NCBI RefSeq assembly: GCF_037975245.1
Contig: NC_092581.1
Location: 3,932,501-3,996,500, forward strand
Source of the DNA: Apostichopus japonicus
Taxonomy: Eukaryota; Echinodermata; Holothuroidea; Aspidochirotida; Stichopodidae
Direction: 5' to 3'
DNA: 64,000 nt
This document shows positions 37,101 to 50,881 of the stretch, in pieces. Position 1 is the stretch's first letter. Every line of letters begins with the position of its first letter. Both the position numbers and the translations under genes were made by a program. The notes beneath the pieces were generated by a model, which worked only from the letters and a program-made list of their open reading frames with translations, did not search any database and was not told the origin of the DNA.

Positions 37101-39998
37101 ACAACACCATCCCTCCCCCCACACCTCATCATACCCATGAAAAACTGTACACGGCACTGTCTGAATCACATAGTTAAAAAACACACGGCTGTGCTTAGTC
37201 TGTGCTTACTCCTCCTTTTAAAGATCTAATTTGTTCTGACAACTTAGTGGTACAAACAATTTCAGATTTCTTATAATCGATTTTCTTGCAAAATTCAGCC
37301 TCTTCCACTAAAAAAACAAAACAAAGACTGGTCTCTTATACCCTATGAGTGCTAACGGTCGCATATACTAAATGTTAAAAGCTCAACACACATTTGGACA
37401 GACACACATACGCACACATCCATATTCATCATGACTGCAAGTGATGGCATGACGAGCAAACTTGTTTCGAATTCCTTGAGATAATTAACCGACTGAACCT
37501 TAAACCGCCAAAAGGAAATTGAGTCAGGAAACATACATAGTACGTGTCTGCGCGCTTAATTCATTCGATTGAGGAACAATTAGAATACAGTCTGGTGATT
37601 AAATAAAGCTCCTGTTGTTACATTAATGTAATAACAACACATCAACTCAATTTAGACTCTGCATAATAGGCCTACTTGCCGGGCGGCAATGCAACATAGC
37701 CTGCAAAAATAACTCTCTATGCTTAGGAAGTTAAAACATTGACGTATATACCAGGATCAATGTGAGTGTCGATGCGTTAAAACCAAATAGCTGGACGCAA
37801 CCGATCGCCCCTTAGAGACATGATAGGTGGGAAAACAGCTATTACATAAATGTTTAGACAGCAGGTGGAATCTTGGAATTTTTCCTCTGATAAGTTTGAA
37901 TAAGAAAATAACAAGTATCATTATCAGTTTGGGAGCGAAACTCAATCCTGAAAGTTGTGGACTGCGCAGAGTCACGTGACCTGTGTGACGTGCTGAGCCT
38001 GGAATTTGGGTCACCCTAAACTCAGAGCGTACCTGTGGTGTGTACTTAAATTTGTGACAGAAACGTCACAGCTAATAAGTCGCTGGTGGTTCAGAAGCTA
38101 TGTTTCCCCATTTTGATTTTTTTCTCCAAGGGGTATGCAGATATTCCAATAGGGTTTGTTCCTTCATTAATGCATCTTGTAGTTTTATGTTTATTAATAT
38201 GCATTAAGATATGTGTTAATATGGTACATGGCGATGGGACGGAGGATGGGAGGGAAGGGGGTCTTAAAATCGTGTCACATATTAGCTACAATACTTGTTA
38301 GGAGATTCACAGATGCTCAAGTGGTTTAAAAAGTGTTGCTGATGAATATATCCTATGTTCATTTGAATCAGAAGTATAAATATAGTCTAAGCAGTCTTAA
38401 CACTGTAGTGTAATCAACTCGCCCCCCCCCCAAAAAAAACGGTAAATGTTAGGGTATCTATAACTAAGCTATTTGTTCTGCGATATGAGTATATATGTAG
38501 GCCCCGTATGTACGACAGGTAACGTAATGGCCTAACGACACCCAACTGGCGCATAGATAATATACCCTAGCCGAATATATATTGATTGGTATAATATTGA
38601 TAGATACATTACCGAATCTTGTTCAGGGATGTTAAGTAAAAAATCACCTATATCATACTTATATACTAAAGCATATAATAATCTACACCTTATTTATGCT
38701 CAGATCTAACGGAGAAGGAATAATTGGTAATAAATAGCCTAACCTCATTCAATTGGTTATCGATTATTCCTTTATTGTATATGTCAAGAATTCAATTATC
38801 GACGTATCATCAATTTTTCGTTAATCCAGATTAAACATGTCATCCGTTAATTAAAAACAAAAATCAGTGATACTTTCTGTCTCAAACACAAGAATATTTC
38901 CCAAGAACCCGATCATGATCAGGCAATGTCGAATTTCGATAAATCATATCCAAAACTCCAGGCCAATATATTGTCTCTTACGGCGTTCCATGTTTGTCTA
39001 ATGTTTATAACGTCGCATATTGTGAACACATTTCCAAATCCACAGTCTCCTTTCTCGTTAAAGTTAATGGTTTAAGGTGAGTTTTCAATATTGTTTGTAT
39101 TTTACCATAATGTTATACGGCACGGCAAATAAACCTATCGATGGAGCTGTGTAGGTTATACCCCTCCCCCCCCCCCTTCGCAATCTGCCAACAACCCCAC
39201 TCATCCCCATTAAAAATCCTACCTACATCATTTCATTATTTCGGAACCATTATATACACTCCCGTATAATGTTTCTTAAAATGGCCGCCGTGACAGTGTC
39301 AGTATATCAGGTTCTTCCTATTTTTTTCTTTTGTTAGTTCGTTCAAAGAAAAAAGTAAAAAAAAATCCACTTAGACAGACTTTTTTCTTTTCGACGATCA
39401 ATAATCTTGACTTCAGGATCCGTCTTCAATTTTTGTTGTTTGTTTGTTACAAAATGTATACTTGTTTTCGTGCTCCGAACTTAAGAACACCACGATCAGA
39501 ATATCTAAACGATGGAACGAAAATGTTTCTGCTTTGAAATGTCAAAATACTAGAATCTACTATAATTACATTAAAATAAATAAAAGGACAAAAGGAAAAG
39601 AACGTTGCTCTATTACTTCACATTTTTTTTTTTTAATATCTTATCTCTATAAAGCTTGATTAAGAAGAGTTAAAGAGGTCCTAGCTATATCTCATGTATG
39701 ATTGAGAAATGATTGAGAAATCGGTTTCGAACTTTGTTACACTGCCACGCTGGTGCTATATGATAGCCTATTTAGTAACACGTATATAGGCCTAAATGTG
39801 ATTCGTTGCGCAAATATCTTAATCCTTTACCATAGTTCGCTGAAAGCATCCACAGTAGACGAATGAAGCAGACACCAACGTCAATAACAATCCTAATAAA
39901 ACTAAAGCCAGTGAGATGCGTTCCATGGAAATCTCCCGAAAGAATTACGAAAAATGGGATTTCCTTTCAAGAAGGGTAATACTACTATTTCAACCTGG
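34151..39998. other. Gene-free stretch
   Basis: No gene that I can support. It contains poly-G runs at about 34956-34969 and 35561-35572, and a G-rich patch at 36874-36892. A short near-duplicate (GGTCGCTATAGTAACATCAAATCCAT near 36089; GGTTGCTATAGTTACAGTAAATCCAT near 36287) suggests an old local repeat. The 35060-35280 stretch resembles 47190-47330. Confidence 0.5.
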
Positions 39999-40090
39999 GA
40001 CGGATAACCCAGTTGTTAGCACGTGCATACATAATTTATTTCCCGAGGTCATTGGTTCGATCCATGTTCTCTCATTTAAAAAAAAAAATA
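39999..40090 (+). mobile_element. tRNA-like SINE fragment with A-rich tail
   Basis: GGATAACCCAGTTGTTAGCACGTGC (A-box region) and GAGGTCATTGGTTCGATCCATG (B box) lie at normal tRNA spacing. They are followed by CTCATTTAAAAAAAAAAA. It looks like a short SINE without a long body. Confidence 0.65.
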
Positions 40091-41303
40091 TGCTTGATAT
40101 AGCCAATAATTACTTTATTATTTTCAAAATTGATTCATTTTGGAACAAACTTTCTGGAATCTGGCGATATTAGTCAAAATACTGTCATTTTGCTTTTACA
40201 TAATGTCTAACTGTAATTAAATTAAAACAATAGACTGTACGAATTATTGTATTTGAGATGTCTGAATATGGCATCCATAGTGGTAAGTTATTAACACGAA
40301 TCACACTAACAGGAACATTAACTATATAATGACCAAAACCATTTCAAAAGATAAGCCAATAACTAAAGTTTGACGGCTATGTAAAGTGGAGATTTAACAA
40401 TACCAGTAAGGTCACCATCTGACCCACTTAGATGCACGCTATGACATTTATCACGTGAAAAAAAGCCATTATAACATTCACTATGTGGTACGACATACTT
40501 TCTTTCAGCCAGAGCAATATAAAGTACAATTGTCTTTTCTCTCTCTTTCTCTCGACTATTTGGTGGTCTTGGCTCAGTGGAACAATGATCAAATCAAGCT
40601 TAACAAGGAAGCGTGTTATGGGATCATGTTTCACTGATTAAAAATAAAACCCCGCATTTATTAATCGAGATGATCAACCGTACTTTCACATATCATTTTT
40701 ACCATTTAATAGAGCAAGGTTATTAAGAAGTACGGTACTTTAATAACATAAATTATACACCCGATTTGCGTCGCCCCTCCCCCTCCCCCGATAGATTTGT
40801 AATTACTGTATTCATCGATGTAAAGTAAGATGTTGCGTGTGATTTAAGAGGTCGCGTTCCATGCACTTTACTGTAAATACGTCTGATTTTGTTTGGAGAA
40901 AGTGTTTGGAACGCGAGAAAATCACATTGGACTCATACCAGGAATTAACATTAATGAGGTGGGAGGGTGTGAGTCGAATTGCTCGTGGGTATACGGGTGT
41001 TGATAACTTGATAGACGTCGGTGAAGTTTTGTAAAACTAAATTTTATCTTAGGACCATTTTAAGCTCATTAACACCAACAACAACAAAAATAACGAAAAA
41101 CAACGTACACACCTTTGACCTTTACTGATCAATATTCATCACTCCAGGTCTGGAATAGAATGTTAACCTCTTAAATAATGTTATTAATGACGAAATCATT
41201 CTCCTGGGGATTCTAATTTTGTGGTCATAGTCTTTCTTTGGTCGTTTTTTCCTTCTCATTCTAGGCAGCCGATTCTCATGGCTTTATCAATTAAAACTAT
41301 AGT

Positions 41304-41752
41304 GGGCACCCGTTAATCAGTTAAAACTGATGTGTGTTATAATTGATTGACATTGTGTTATATTTACGACCAGTTGCTACGAACAGTTGCTACTGCAGAA
41401 GGACTTACACGCAGAAAATATTAAACACACAATCCTATGCATAATGATCAACAGCACTAACCAGACTACTCTAAAGGTTTCGAAAATAATTTCGTCAACG
41501 TTTTAACAGAAAGTGGATGACACTTTGCTGCAAAACGCTTAAAATCTGCAGTTTGAACCATTTTTACAAGGTATACTTACTAATCAAACATAGGGACAGT
41601 TGTTAAGACCCCTAACCAGTCAGTAGTTGAAACAGCCTTTGAGTAATGAATTCGTCTGTTAGTCATTTTTACACAGTAGCATCTGCTGACATGTCTAACA
41701 TGTGTTACGGAGTTGTAACACACTTCAGTTTATACTGATTAACGGTTGTCCC
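41304..41752. mobile_element. 449-bp MITE with about 40-bp inverted ends
   Basis: The left end GGGCACCCGTTAATCAGTTA, continuing AAACTGATGTGTGTTATAA, matches the reverse complement of the right end (GGGACAACCGTTAATCAGTATAAACTGAAGTGTGTTACAA). No transposase frame. The superfamily and target duplication are not resolved. Confidence 0.75.
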
Positions 41753-42904
41753 TTATCCACAGTACAAACTGATCAAGCCATGTACATTGATGTGTTCTAG
41801 GCTTATTTCATATTTTTTGTGCTTTTATGTTACCTTTTGTTTGTATTATAGTGCCTATATGTGATAACGTTTATTTTGACACTGTGCCCTTTTAAATAAA
41901 TAAATAAATAATATTTATATTTATATGATAATGTAAATTTATTATAATATAATTATTATTATTATATTACATAAAGTACCATTTTTTGTGTTTTACTATT
42001 TTGTGTAATAAAACGTACTCTATTTTTATATAAAGAGTACTGTCCTTTTTACTGATAAAGTAAATATTTGGTAATAAAAAGAGGCTCATATGTTTAATAA
42101 AAAAACCAAAAACCAAATACTGGCAACTGTGGTAAGGAATTCACGTAGCATTTATTTGGTTGGAACGTTTATAGAGGTAGTTTCATTATTATTTCCCACA
42201 AATTTAAATCACATGACCTACTTTCTCACGATTTCTTGTGGCACCCATACAATCATTTCTTCTGCCTTCGTACGCAACATAAACGACTACACACCTTTAT
42301 ATGTATTTTCTTCTTCTGTAATACACTATGCAGTTGTTTATGTTATTATATGTTATCGTTCCATTTCTAAAGGGATACCCCACGGTGACCATTTTTTTCA
42401 TTATAAAATATATTTTGTTAATTTTCTTTATCATAATGTGAAAGTTAGATCCCAGGAGCATGTTTAATAGCGATAATTCGAACGTTCAGGGAAAAGGTTA
42501 TGTTTTATTAATGCATTTCGCAACAGCGCGTTGAGTGGAATGATTTAGTAATTGAACAGCAAATATCTTCTTTAAAATGCAATCATTTTTCTACAAGTGG
42601 CTTATATTATTTCTTAAAAAAAGAATTCTTTACGTAGCCTAAGAATATTACAATATATACGGTACACTGCGCGGATTGAATAGTGACACTTTAAATTCTT
42701 TATGGTGTCTTTTCTCGTAAATGCATTAAGTAATTATCCCCCATGCAGGTAATGTTTCGTGGATGTAAAAAATAAACGACGGTTATGCAATTTTAACAGT
42801 TAAACAACTTTAACATGCTTGTAGCGAACGTTATCATGCATGATGATGATCTCACAGGAAATTGGTATATTTAGGTATATATGCACGCACACACACACCC
42901 ACAC
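41753..42904. other. No gene recognised
   Basis: AT-rich. A 125-codon frame at 42090-42467 has no recognisable motif or splice support. Confidence 0.5.
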
Positions 42905-43297
42905 ATATAACTAAATATATATATATATATATCTTTATATATATTTATATATTTATATCAATATATCAATATATATGTGTGTATATATGTATATATATAT
43001 GTATGTATATATATATATATATCTTTATATATATTTATATCAATATAGATATATATCTATATCTATATATATCTATCTATAGTATATATATATATATAAT
43101 ATATATATATGTATATGTTTATGTAGGCTATATGTATATATATATATATGTATATATATATATAGTATATATAGTATATATATATATGTATATATAAATA
43201 TGTATATATATATATATGTATATATATATGTATATGTATATATACATATATATATATGTATATATATATATGTATATATGTATATAAATATGTATAT

Positions 43298-43332
<35 letters not shown>

Positions 43333-43348
43333 GATAGATAGATAGATA
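42905..43348. repeat. Long interrupted TA array (array 7)
   Basis: About 440 bp of TA with TATATATG, TTTATA and ATCAATA variants, ending in a (GATA)n tract. Tyr-Ile frames here are artefacts. Confidence 0.95.
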
Positions 43349-44514
43349 TATGTGTTCGGTATACCACTTTAAAAGTCAGTCTGCACGAGCCACGATGGGA
43401 AGAAGTCAATATTCTCAATGAAGCATCTGAGACGATCGTCTGCTACTAATGCAGTAAAGAACATCAAAGCCTCGTTCCTATAACTTCGAAAAGGAAATAC
43501 TAGATAGACTGTACCCCTTCGGGTTAAAATGGGCGAGCTCATGTTTGCTTTATTGGATGTGAGAGGCAAAATAGCCGCGAGGGTGAGATGGAATTGGATA
43601 TGAAGTAGAGGGAGATGCGGACGTTACCGTTGTTGAGGGGATTTAGTATTTTTAACCGAGAGGAAAAGAATAAAAGATCGTTCGGCGCCTTGGAGGATAA
43701 CCGGAGGAAAGAGAAAAAGAAGAAAACCTAGGAGACTTCCGCTTCCAAATTAGATCAATTAAAATCAAAATAAAAGTCATTAACGAAATAAAAACGACAT
43801 TTATTCGTCATTAATTTGCCTTTTCCTTTCTTATACTATTTCATTTGAAATTACTCCTATATCATATGAATTTGACTTTATTTGACTTTATTTACTATTT
43901 TTCTGTCGTTCCTCCCTTTTTATTTTATTTTTGCTCATAGTGATTATATTTTTATGACTTGTATCTACAAGCTGTAATTATTCTGGGTGCTTACTCTTTC
44001 TGATATTGCAGCTATTGGGAACATTTATACTTTCATTCTTGATTTTTTTTTTTTTTTTTTGTAAATGGCTGCATGGTTTTCTTGATATTTTATAGTCTTT
44101 TCTTATTTAGCTTATTTCTTTCAAGATCTATTCCCTGCGAACTCGAGGACGGGGGAAGTGGAATGGGTTTAAAGAGAAATGTTTAAGGTATAGTCTTTAC
44201 TTCAATTTGTCTTGAAGCGAAGATGCTACAAAGTTATATGAGCAAACTCGAGAAAAAAACTTGAGAAGTACCGTACTTGCTGTAATTGAGACATCAAAAA
44301 AAAAATTATTCTGTAACTTGTTCTTTGGAAAAAGAAGAAGAAAGAGAGATAGAGAGAGGCCAATGACCATGTAGCCTATCGTGCAACGTATCATTATAGT
44401 TGCAGGCCTATATCTATAAAATAACACTGTATAAAGACGAAATATATGATATGTAAAGGATTGCCTTAACTTTGATATCCAGGTGGTGTGTACTATACCA
44501 AATTAAAATTTTTA

Positions 44515-44880
44515 CAGGAGAATGACCATTTAAACAGTTGAGGTTCATCAGTAAAAGCGACTGGACCTAGGCTTAATGTAGTTTAATAATCCACCGACAG
44601 ACCATTAGATCAGTTCCACAGATGTAACACAAACTCCAATGGGGACAAACAGACGAGCTTAATGGTCTCAAATGACTTGATTATAATCTGTTTACAAATT
44701 TGCCGAGGACAAATAGAGTTTTGATGGCTTTGAGCAATGATGATCCGTTTTGGTCGAGTTAGCACAGAAAGTTAAGCAACAATGGATTAACATTAACAAT
44801 AAGGCCTCCATTGAGGAGATGAGTCATCATAAAGTTATAGCATAAAAGGGGCATTCCATAGATTAAACACATGTTAATGG
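44515..44880 (+). repeat. Dispersed repeat family R1, copy D
   Basis: ATGACCATTTAAACAGTTGAGG, AAAGCGACTGGACC, CAGATGTAACACAAACTCC, CAATGGATTAACATTAAC, GTCATCATAAAGTTATAGC and GGGGCATTCCATAGATTAAAC. It ends shortly before a TA array. Confidence 0.75.
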
Positions 44881-44950
44881 CGAATAACTTAAAAACCGGA
44901 ATTGCTTAAGAAACAAGAAACCTTTATAGCGCTCAATTTTGTTTCTAGTC

Positions 44951-44952
<2 letters not shown>

Positions 44953-45030
<78 letters not shown>

Positions 45031-45085
45031 TTATATATATATTTTTATATATATATTTATATATATATATTTATATATATATTTA

Positions 45086-45132
<47 letters not shown>

Positions 45133-45215
45133 ATGTATATATATATATACATATATATATCCAATTTATATATATATATATATATATAAATACATATATA
45201 TTGATATATATAAAT
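44953..45215. repeat. TA array (array 8)
   Basis: About 260 bp of TA with TTTA interruptions, 70 bp after R1 copy D. Confidence 0.95.
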
Positions 45216-46014
45216 ATCCTCCTCTCTCTCTTTCTCTGTCACAATATAAAATACAGGTAGTTACCATGACATTGGATCGATTAATATGTTACGTCATTTT
45301 GCCATTGACTGAAAGGGATAAGAACATGGTTAACATGTTCTTAGAAGATGGATGTCTTTAGGCGCATCGCATCCCCGACTGACTTATTTTTGTCTCAGTA
45401 TTGCGTCACATGTACGAACTCAGTCTTGTCAATATCACACCCACGAGGTGATTCGAGCCAAGGAGACACATCAAATATAAACAAAACAAAAAGGGGCTTA
45501 TAAAAGAACGTGATTCTGGCAGTTTTTCCATTCAATTTCTTCCTTTACATTATATTAATCCACCTGGATTAAAAATGGCAATTATATAATTATGATATCA
45601 ATACCGTGAAATATCTTTCAGCTTATTTTTTTGCTTTTTAATTTTTTAGTATATGAATGTAATATATTCATATCGCAAGGGATAGAAGTCTATAACCGCA
45701 ACGAAGGAAAGCGAGCAAAGTGATTGAACTTTATGCCATTTGGTGATGTAAAGTAGATATTACAAAAAAAGATATATAATTATAAAACCAGTGTGCAGTC
45801 ATGTGTAGGAATTGAATTTTAATCGAAGACGCACGTGCACTGAAATCGAAAGTTAAAATACTGACAAAAAAAAAATGAAAGTTTAAACTTTGAGATATTT
45901 ATAGATTTATCATCCTGCGATTTAATGTAGTGTCGTACAAGAACATTTTCTTCTGTAAAGTTATTGTGTTGAATGATTCCTTATATAATTATATTTATAA
46001 TTCCAATTTAGTCT

Positions 46015-46050
46015 CTGAAGAAGATCCTGCTATAGGATCGAAACGTCAGG
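46015..46050 (+). repeat. Hammerhead-like hairpin motif, copy 2 (dispersed retroelement fragment)
   Basis: CTGAAGA, stem GATCC/GGATC with a TGCTATA loop, GAAACGTCAGGCC, then CTTACTTTTACACAT. This shares both the hairpin and the downstream CTTACTTTTACACAT with the copy at 8421-8456 on the other strand. They are therefore two copies of the same retroelement 3' region. Confidence 0.55.
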
Positions 46051-48619
46051 CCAACTTACTTTTACACATAATTATATTTTATTTATATTTTTGTTTATAA
46101 TGTATATGATGTAAGAATATATATGGTATAAGAATAACTACTGATACATATTGAACAGTGTGGGGAACGGCATTACCCAACCCCTTCTGCAGCGACGGCG
46201 ACGGTGGGTGAATGAGGGAGGGGGAGGGGGTGTTACGTCGCGCTATACCTCAGAGTATGTAAAAGTTTCTTTATGAGCGTTCTCAATTTACTGAGTTGCC
46301 CCCCTGCCCCACCCCAATCCCTTTTGTATATTTTATTACGCAATTACAATTGCCTATTACAACGTTTAACGAAATATCTCAAATTACTTAGAATGGCAGT
46401 GATATATACAAAAGGATGACGTTGTATACAATAGCCTTTGTTATACTTTTGTCATTAGCCCTTCTACATGGGGGGATGGGGTGTCGTAGGGAAAGTGGGG
46501 ACGTTCCCGACAGAATTTCTACCCCTTCCAGTGCCCACCCCCCACTCGTCCTCCCACAAAGAAGAAACAGATAAAATACAATAAAAAATAATATCAATAA
46601 TAATATAAAAAAAAACAGTACCGTTGTGTTTGGCGTTCCATACGTAAATTCACTCATATATCTTTGAAGTTCACTAGGTGGTTTGTTATCCGTGACGTCA
46701 TCTTCTCAAGACGTACACGCTCAACTGGGTGCCAGGTCAATGGTAACAGATTACGCCAAGTAATGACAGTAATGTACACAGGGGCATTACGGTATCGGTC
46801 AGACGTCCATTTAATAATAAACGACTGAGTTGTTAAAGAAAACATTCCCGCTATTTGATGCAGAGCTATGATCATGTAAAACGAAAGGCTAATAGTTCTC
46901 TTTTCTTTCTCTTGGTCTGGTTTGGTTTGTAAAGCGGTCGTTTGGGGCGACCGTTATACCTTTGCGCAGTGATAACATGTCTCTGTATTCGTCTTGTGAA
47001 AAGTCATACGGTACATTAAACGCACTGTGAACGTTTACCATCCGGGTAGCTACTACTCAAACGTCATCGGTATATTGGCTCCAAAATTTTAACAAGCTAA
47101 AACTTGCTAAAAAATATTTATGAAAATTTTACCTTTACAGGATCTCAAACTTATTTCCAGATATCGAGAAGTTTTCCAGTTCGAAAATGAAATGCTTCAA
47201 AATAAATTGAGGCTAGTAAATGCTTCTTAAAGTTGGAGCATTAGTGACCAGTATTTGATTTCCTAGCATATTCTCGGCCAACACTGATGACCTTTGAATC
47301 ATATTAACTTATAGGCTACAGTCACATTTTACCCCCACCCCCAAACCATCCCCACCCACCCCACCCTCTGCCTCGCTATCTATCTACCCCCGTACTCCTA
47401 TAAATCCTAACACGAATGAAATTACTCAAACACATTTTGGAGTTTGGTCTTATGGCTTACGTTCCTGATATATTAAAAAGCCCAGCTAAATTATTACTCA
47501 CAAAAACATATTCAACATCATAAAACTAAGGGCATATCTACCATTTTGTTTTAATCAGGGAGTAATTATAATTCATTTTACTCTTATAAATTTCCGTGCT
47601 CCCAGATACTATTTCATATTATGGTAAACACCATGAATTTTTTTTCACTGTTTCCTGTCGATTAAATATGAAGACAAACTGCCTTTCCATTGGCTGTAAC
47701 CCTGAGAACTTGTTTATGATAGAAATCAATATTTATTTTAAATCTCTGGCTTTGTCACATAATATATAGAGTAATGTGTTGTTGTGTAATTGTAGGGTAT
47801 ACTTTTGATAATGTTTCCCACAATCCCCTTCGAGGGAAAAAGAAAACCGCATTCTGGATTATTTAACAGGAGATTTAACGAAAATTGTTTCATTGACTGT
47901 ATTAAGTTAATAGACGTCATAGCAACATGAAGAAAACAATATGAGAAAGACAGAATATACTGCCAAATTTCAAGAAAAAAATCTCTTATTCCTTAAAATT
48001 GCAAGAAAAGGAAATAACAGAATATTAAAGCTACAGAGATTCTTTCACAAGAACGATACTAGCAGATGAATTAAGAGGAAGAAGAAGAAGAAGAGGATGG
48101 AGATGAAGCCTGGAGAAGATGGATAAGTAATGTACGCCGCTGTCTCCAGCGGCGATGTAGGAGCAAGTAATACACTTGAAACTCCATCTAGTTTAGGCAT
48201 GGAACTCCTCTGAATTCCTCTCTGATATACAGGTGCATCGAAGTAGGTGAAGGAAATGAAAAGAAAGGGACCTCTCTATCCCCCCCTGCTTCGAGAGGCT
48301 ATCCTCTTGTCAGTCAGACATAAGGTTTCCGGTTTGAACACGAAGCAATGTTAAGGAAGTGGAAGATCAATAACCCTGTCTTAGCGGCCTCATAAGGTGT
48401 AAGCAACAGAACATAAAATCACATTAAAGGGAGAAACCAGAACAGCCCTGATAACAGACAGATCTTTATGTTTTGAAGGGAGTGAACGCTTGCAATGGTA
48501 CTATTGAACACGCTGGAATTTTATATTTTAGTATGTCAACTTTTGAAGGCGAAATTTTACATCATTTTTTTTAATATATGTTTTAAATTTAATTTACAAT
48601 ATATTCTTTTCTTATTTAA

Positions 48620-48860
48620 GTTAAATATTTGGAATGCTCCTTTAAGACAATTCGATAGTGACGTCATGCCATTTGGTCCATTGCATAATTGGTAATATTT
48701 ATCTTTTCTTACATTTTGAATCAACTTTTATAAACTCTATCAAATTAAAACAAATGTTGTTTCAGCTTTCAACAAACAATCCCATGGCTCAAATTCGATA
48801 TCATTTGTCCTTGACAAAATGAGATTACACGCTCTGCTTTATATACGAAATGCATGATGA
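48620..48860 (-). repeat. Dispersed repeat family R1, copy E (inverted, partial)
   Basis: Read on the minus strand: TTTTGTCAAGGACAAATGA, then GCAATGGACC, GTGACGTCACTATCGAATTG and TTAAAGGAGCATTCC. This is the 3' half of the family in opposite orientation. Confidence 0.6.
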
Positions 48861-49879
48861 ACAGCCCTGAAAGTTAGTACGCTAAAATATCAATAGTGCA
48901 GGCTACTATGAGACTTTTATGTTGAAAGGTTCATATAGTGGCTATGTACACCAAAATACAAGTACATACATGAAACTTTTGTTGTTGTTGTAATAACTGT
49001 AACGTATCAAAGCTGATTTGCGTGTGATTGCATTCATCCATTTGATTAAAGGTATGCTGTGTTGGGCCCAAATATGCTAGATATTCAAATACGGTCACCT
49101 TTGGTAAAAATATTCAACTGTTTTTATTACAACATTCGAGGAAATTGCCCTCACTGCAGACATTCGATCATCTTGTGTGTTCCTTAAATATGTCTGAGAA
49201 CAATTTGGAGAGTAAAGACCTCCAGGAAAGTACTTTTTGAAAACTTCTAGCAATTATAGCGTGCTATAATTTTTGGCCTATACTGACTACCTTTAAATGC
49301 TTTTCGAAGGGTTGCTGACGTAATAGTCATCTGGCAACATGGAATTAATATAATAGTCGAAGCAAAGTAAAGATAAGAAAAAATAGCAACTAACAAATGG
49401 GGAGGTGAGGAAGGGGGTGCAAAATGTTATTCAGAGGTGACTAAGTTGAATATTTCTGACATAATTATACCTATTTTGAATACCTTAAGATCGAATTCCA
49501 AATAACATTTTTTGAGTTTTGGTGAAATTATAAACGGAGTGCTTATAATGACGACACCAAATATCGCTATGAACTTGTCAGTGACACACAATATACTGTC
49601 ATAAATTCACCATAACGTAGTATACGCATCACTTATAAACTTATGAATCATGTTTAACATCATGTTTAAAAAGACTAGTCTTCAAAGAAAGGAGTTAATA
49701 CCAATGTGGTCACTATAGTGAGAGCGCATCTTGGCCTTTTGCAATGGCAAAGATCATATGTAAACATTACACATTATAAATCGCTGAAGAGCTTGTAACA
49801 TGATCATGTGTATTGTATCTATTCCCCCTTTCCAAATAAATCGTGAAACAACACTTCACTGAAAACTTAAATTGGTTCA

Positions 49880-50250
49880 CCGACTAACAAAACGTTAGTC
49901 CATCTGGTGCCTCTCCCGACTAACATAGCCTTAGTCAGTTGCTATACCGACTAATTTATTCCTTAGTCAGTTGGATTTCTTAGTCGGTCATCTTAGTCCG
50001 TCAGCTTAGTCGATCAACAATTTCTTAGTTGGTAAATGTATATTAGTCAGTTACATTAGTTGGTGACATTAGTCGGTCTTTACCGACTAATTTATATGAG
50101 CCACCGACTAGTTTATAGCAGGTTTTACATTAGTCAGGATGGTGCCTCTCCCGACTAACCTTTCTTAGTCGGTATCGACTGACTAGTTGCACTGACTAGA
50201 TTCACTGAAAGAATTAAATCCGACTAGTTTCACTGACTAGTATCACTGAA
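49880..50250. repeat. Left subterminal CCGACTAA-type repeats
   Basis: A cluster of CCGACTAAC, CTTAGTCGGT, TTAGTCAGTT and TTAGTCCGTC, spaced about 15-35 bp in both orientations. Copies of TTCACTGAAAG, an echo of the element terminus, lie near 50201 and 50240. Confidence 0.8.
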
Positions 50251-50556
50251 AGAAAAGAGAGCAGAAGAAACACAAATAATGTGTACGTTGGCAGTATTTA
50301 TTTCTGATAAAACTTCTGATGTCTACAAAAGGCTGACTTTCGACAGATAGAGAAGAAATCACTGTAAATAAAATCTGAAAATCTGATTTTTTTTCCAACA
50401 AAGTTAAGACAAGTTAATGGATCAAACATGAATCGCAAAAGTATAGCACTGCACAATAATGCAAAGTTGAATCTTGGGCAAGGGTTCCTCATGACTTTCG
50501 TTTTAAAGTGGTACCCCAAATCGACACCAGTTAAGTCTTCACGAACAAAGAGTGTT

Positions 50557-50630
50557 TCTCTTAACTACAAATGGCCTCCCACTTGTCTTCAGGAAGCCAA
50601 AATCTGCACCATTATTGACCTGTGAACAGA
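50557..50630 (-). other. Exon-like segment inside the 4.3-kb element
   Basis: The minus strand has an acceptor TTTTCTGTTCACAG followed by GTCAATAATGGTGCAGATTT. The frame VNNGADFGFLKTSGRPFVVK continues to a TGA. It could be a terminal exon of an element-borne or captured gene. I do not recognise the protein. Confidence 0.3.
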
Positions 50631-50881
50631 AAATATGATATACGTGTAAGCACAGATACAGATATAGCACATGATAACTCACATTATCATAAACATACAT
50701 TTACATTAAAATTTTATAACATATTGGGAGGTATACATTTAAATCTAGGTCCCTCAAATTATAAGCCAGGAATAGCAGCTTTACCAAATTATTATTAGCT
50801 TTGCACAGCATAACACCAAGTTATTTCTCAAAGCTTAATAATTATGTTAATCATGTTAATAATGATCCCAATAGACCGGGA

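Larger units (their letters stand above)
45216..49856. other. Mostly featureless stretch
   Basis: Apart from the hairpin motif at 46015 and R1 copy E, nothing is supported. 47190-47330 shares GTGACCA(G/A)TATTTGA(T/A)TT and nearby words with 35225-35278, hinting at another old repeat. There is a GAAGAA-rich patch at 48076-48107. Confidence 0.45.

Noticed and set aside
42905-43418. Long Tyr/Ile-rich open frames on both strands (also at 572-802, 12.0, 17.1, 25.0, 31.9, 45.0, 55.1 and 58.1 kb)
   Set aside because: They are translations of TA dinucleotide arrays, open in every frame, without splice or start context.
43369-43569. Minus frame considered as an upstream receptor exon
   Set aside because: No similarity to the mGluR signal peptide or lobe 1 and no phase-1 donor to pair with the exon at 29788.
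46654-46875. Minus frame with FSLTTQSFIIKWTSDRY, superficially like a Cys-loop receptor ligand domain
   Set aside because: The residues after the first Trp do not follow the family pattern, there is no proper acceptor upstream, and no neighbouring exon was found.
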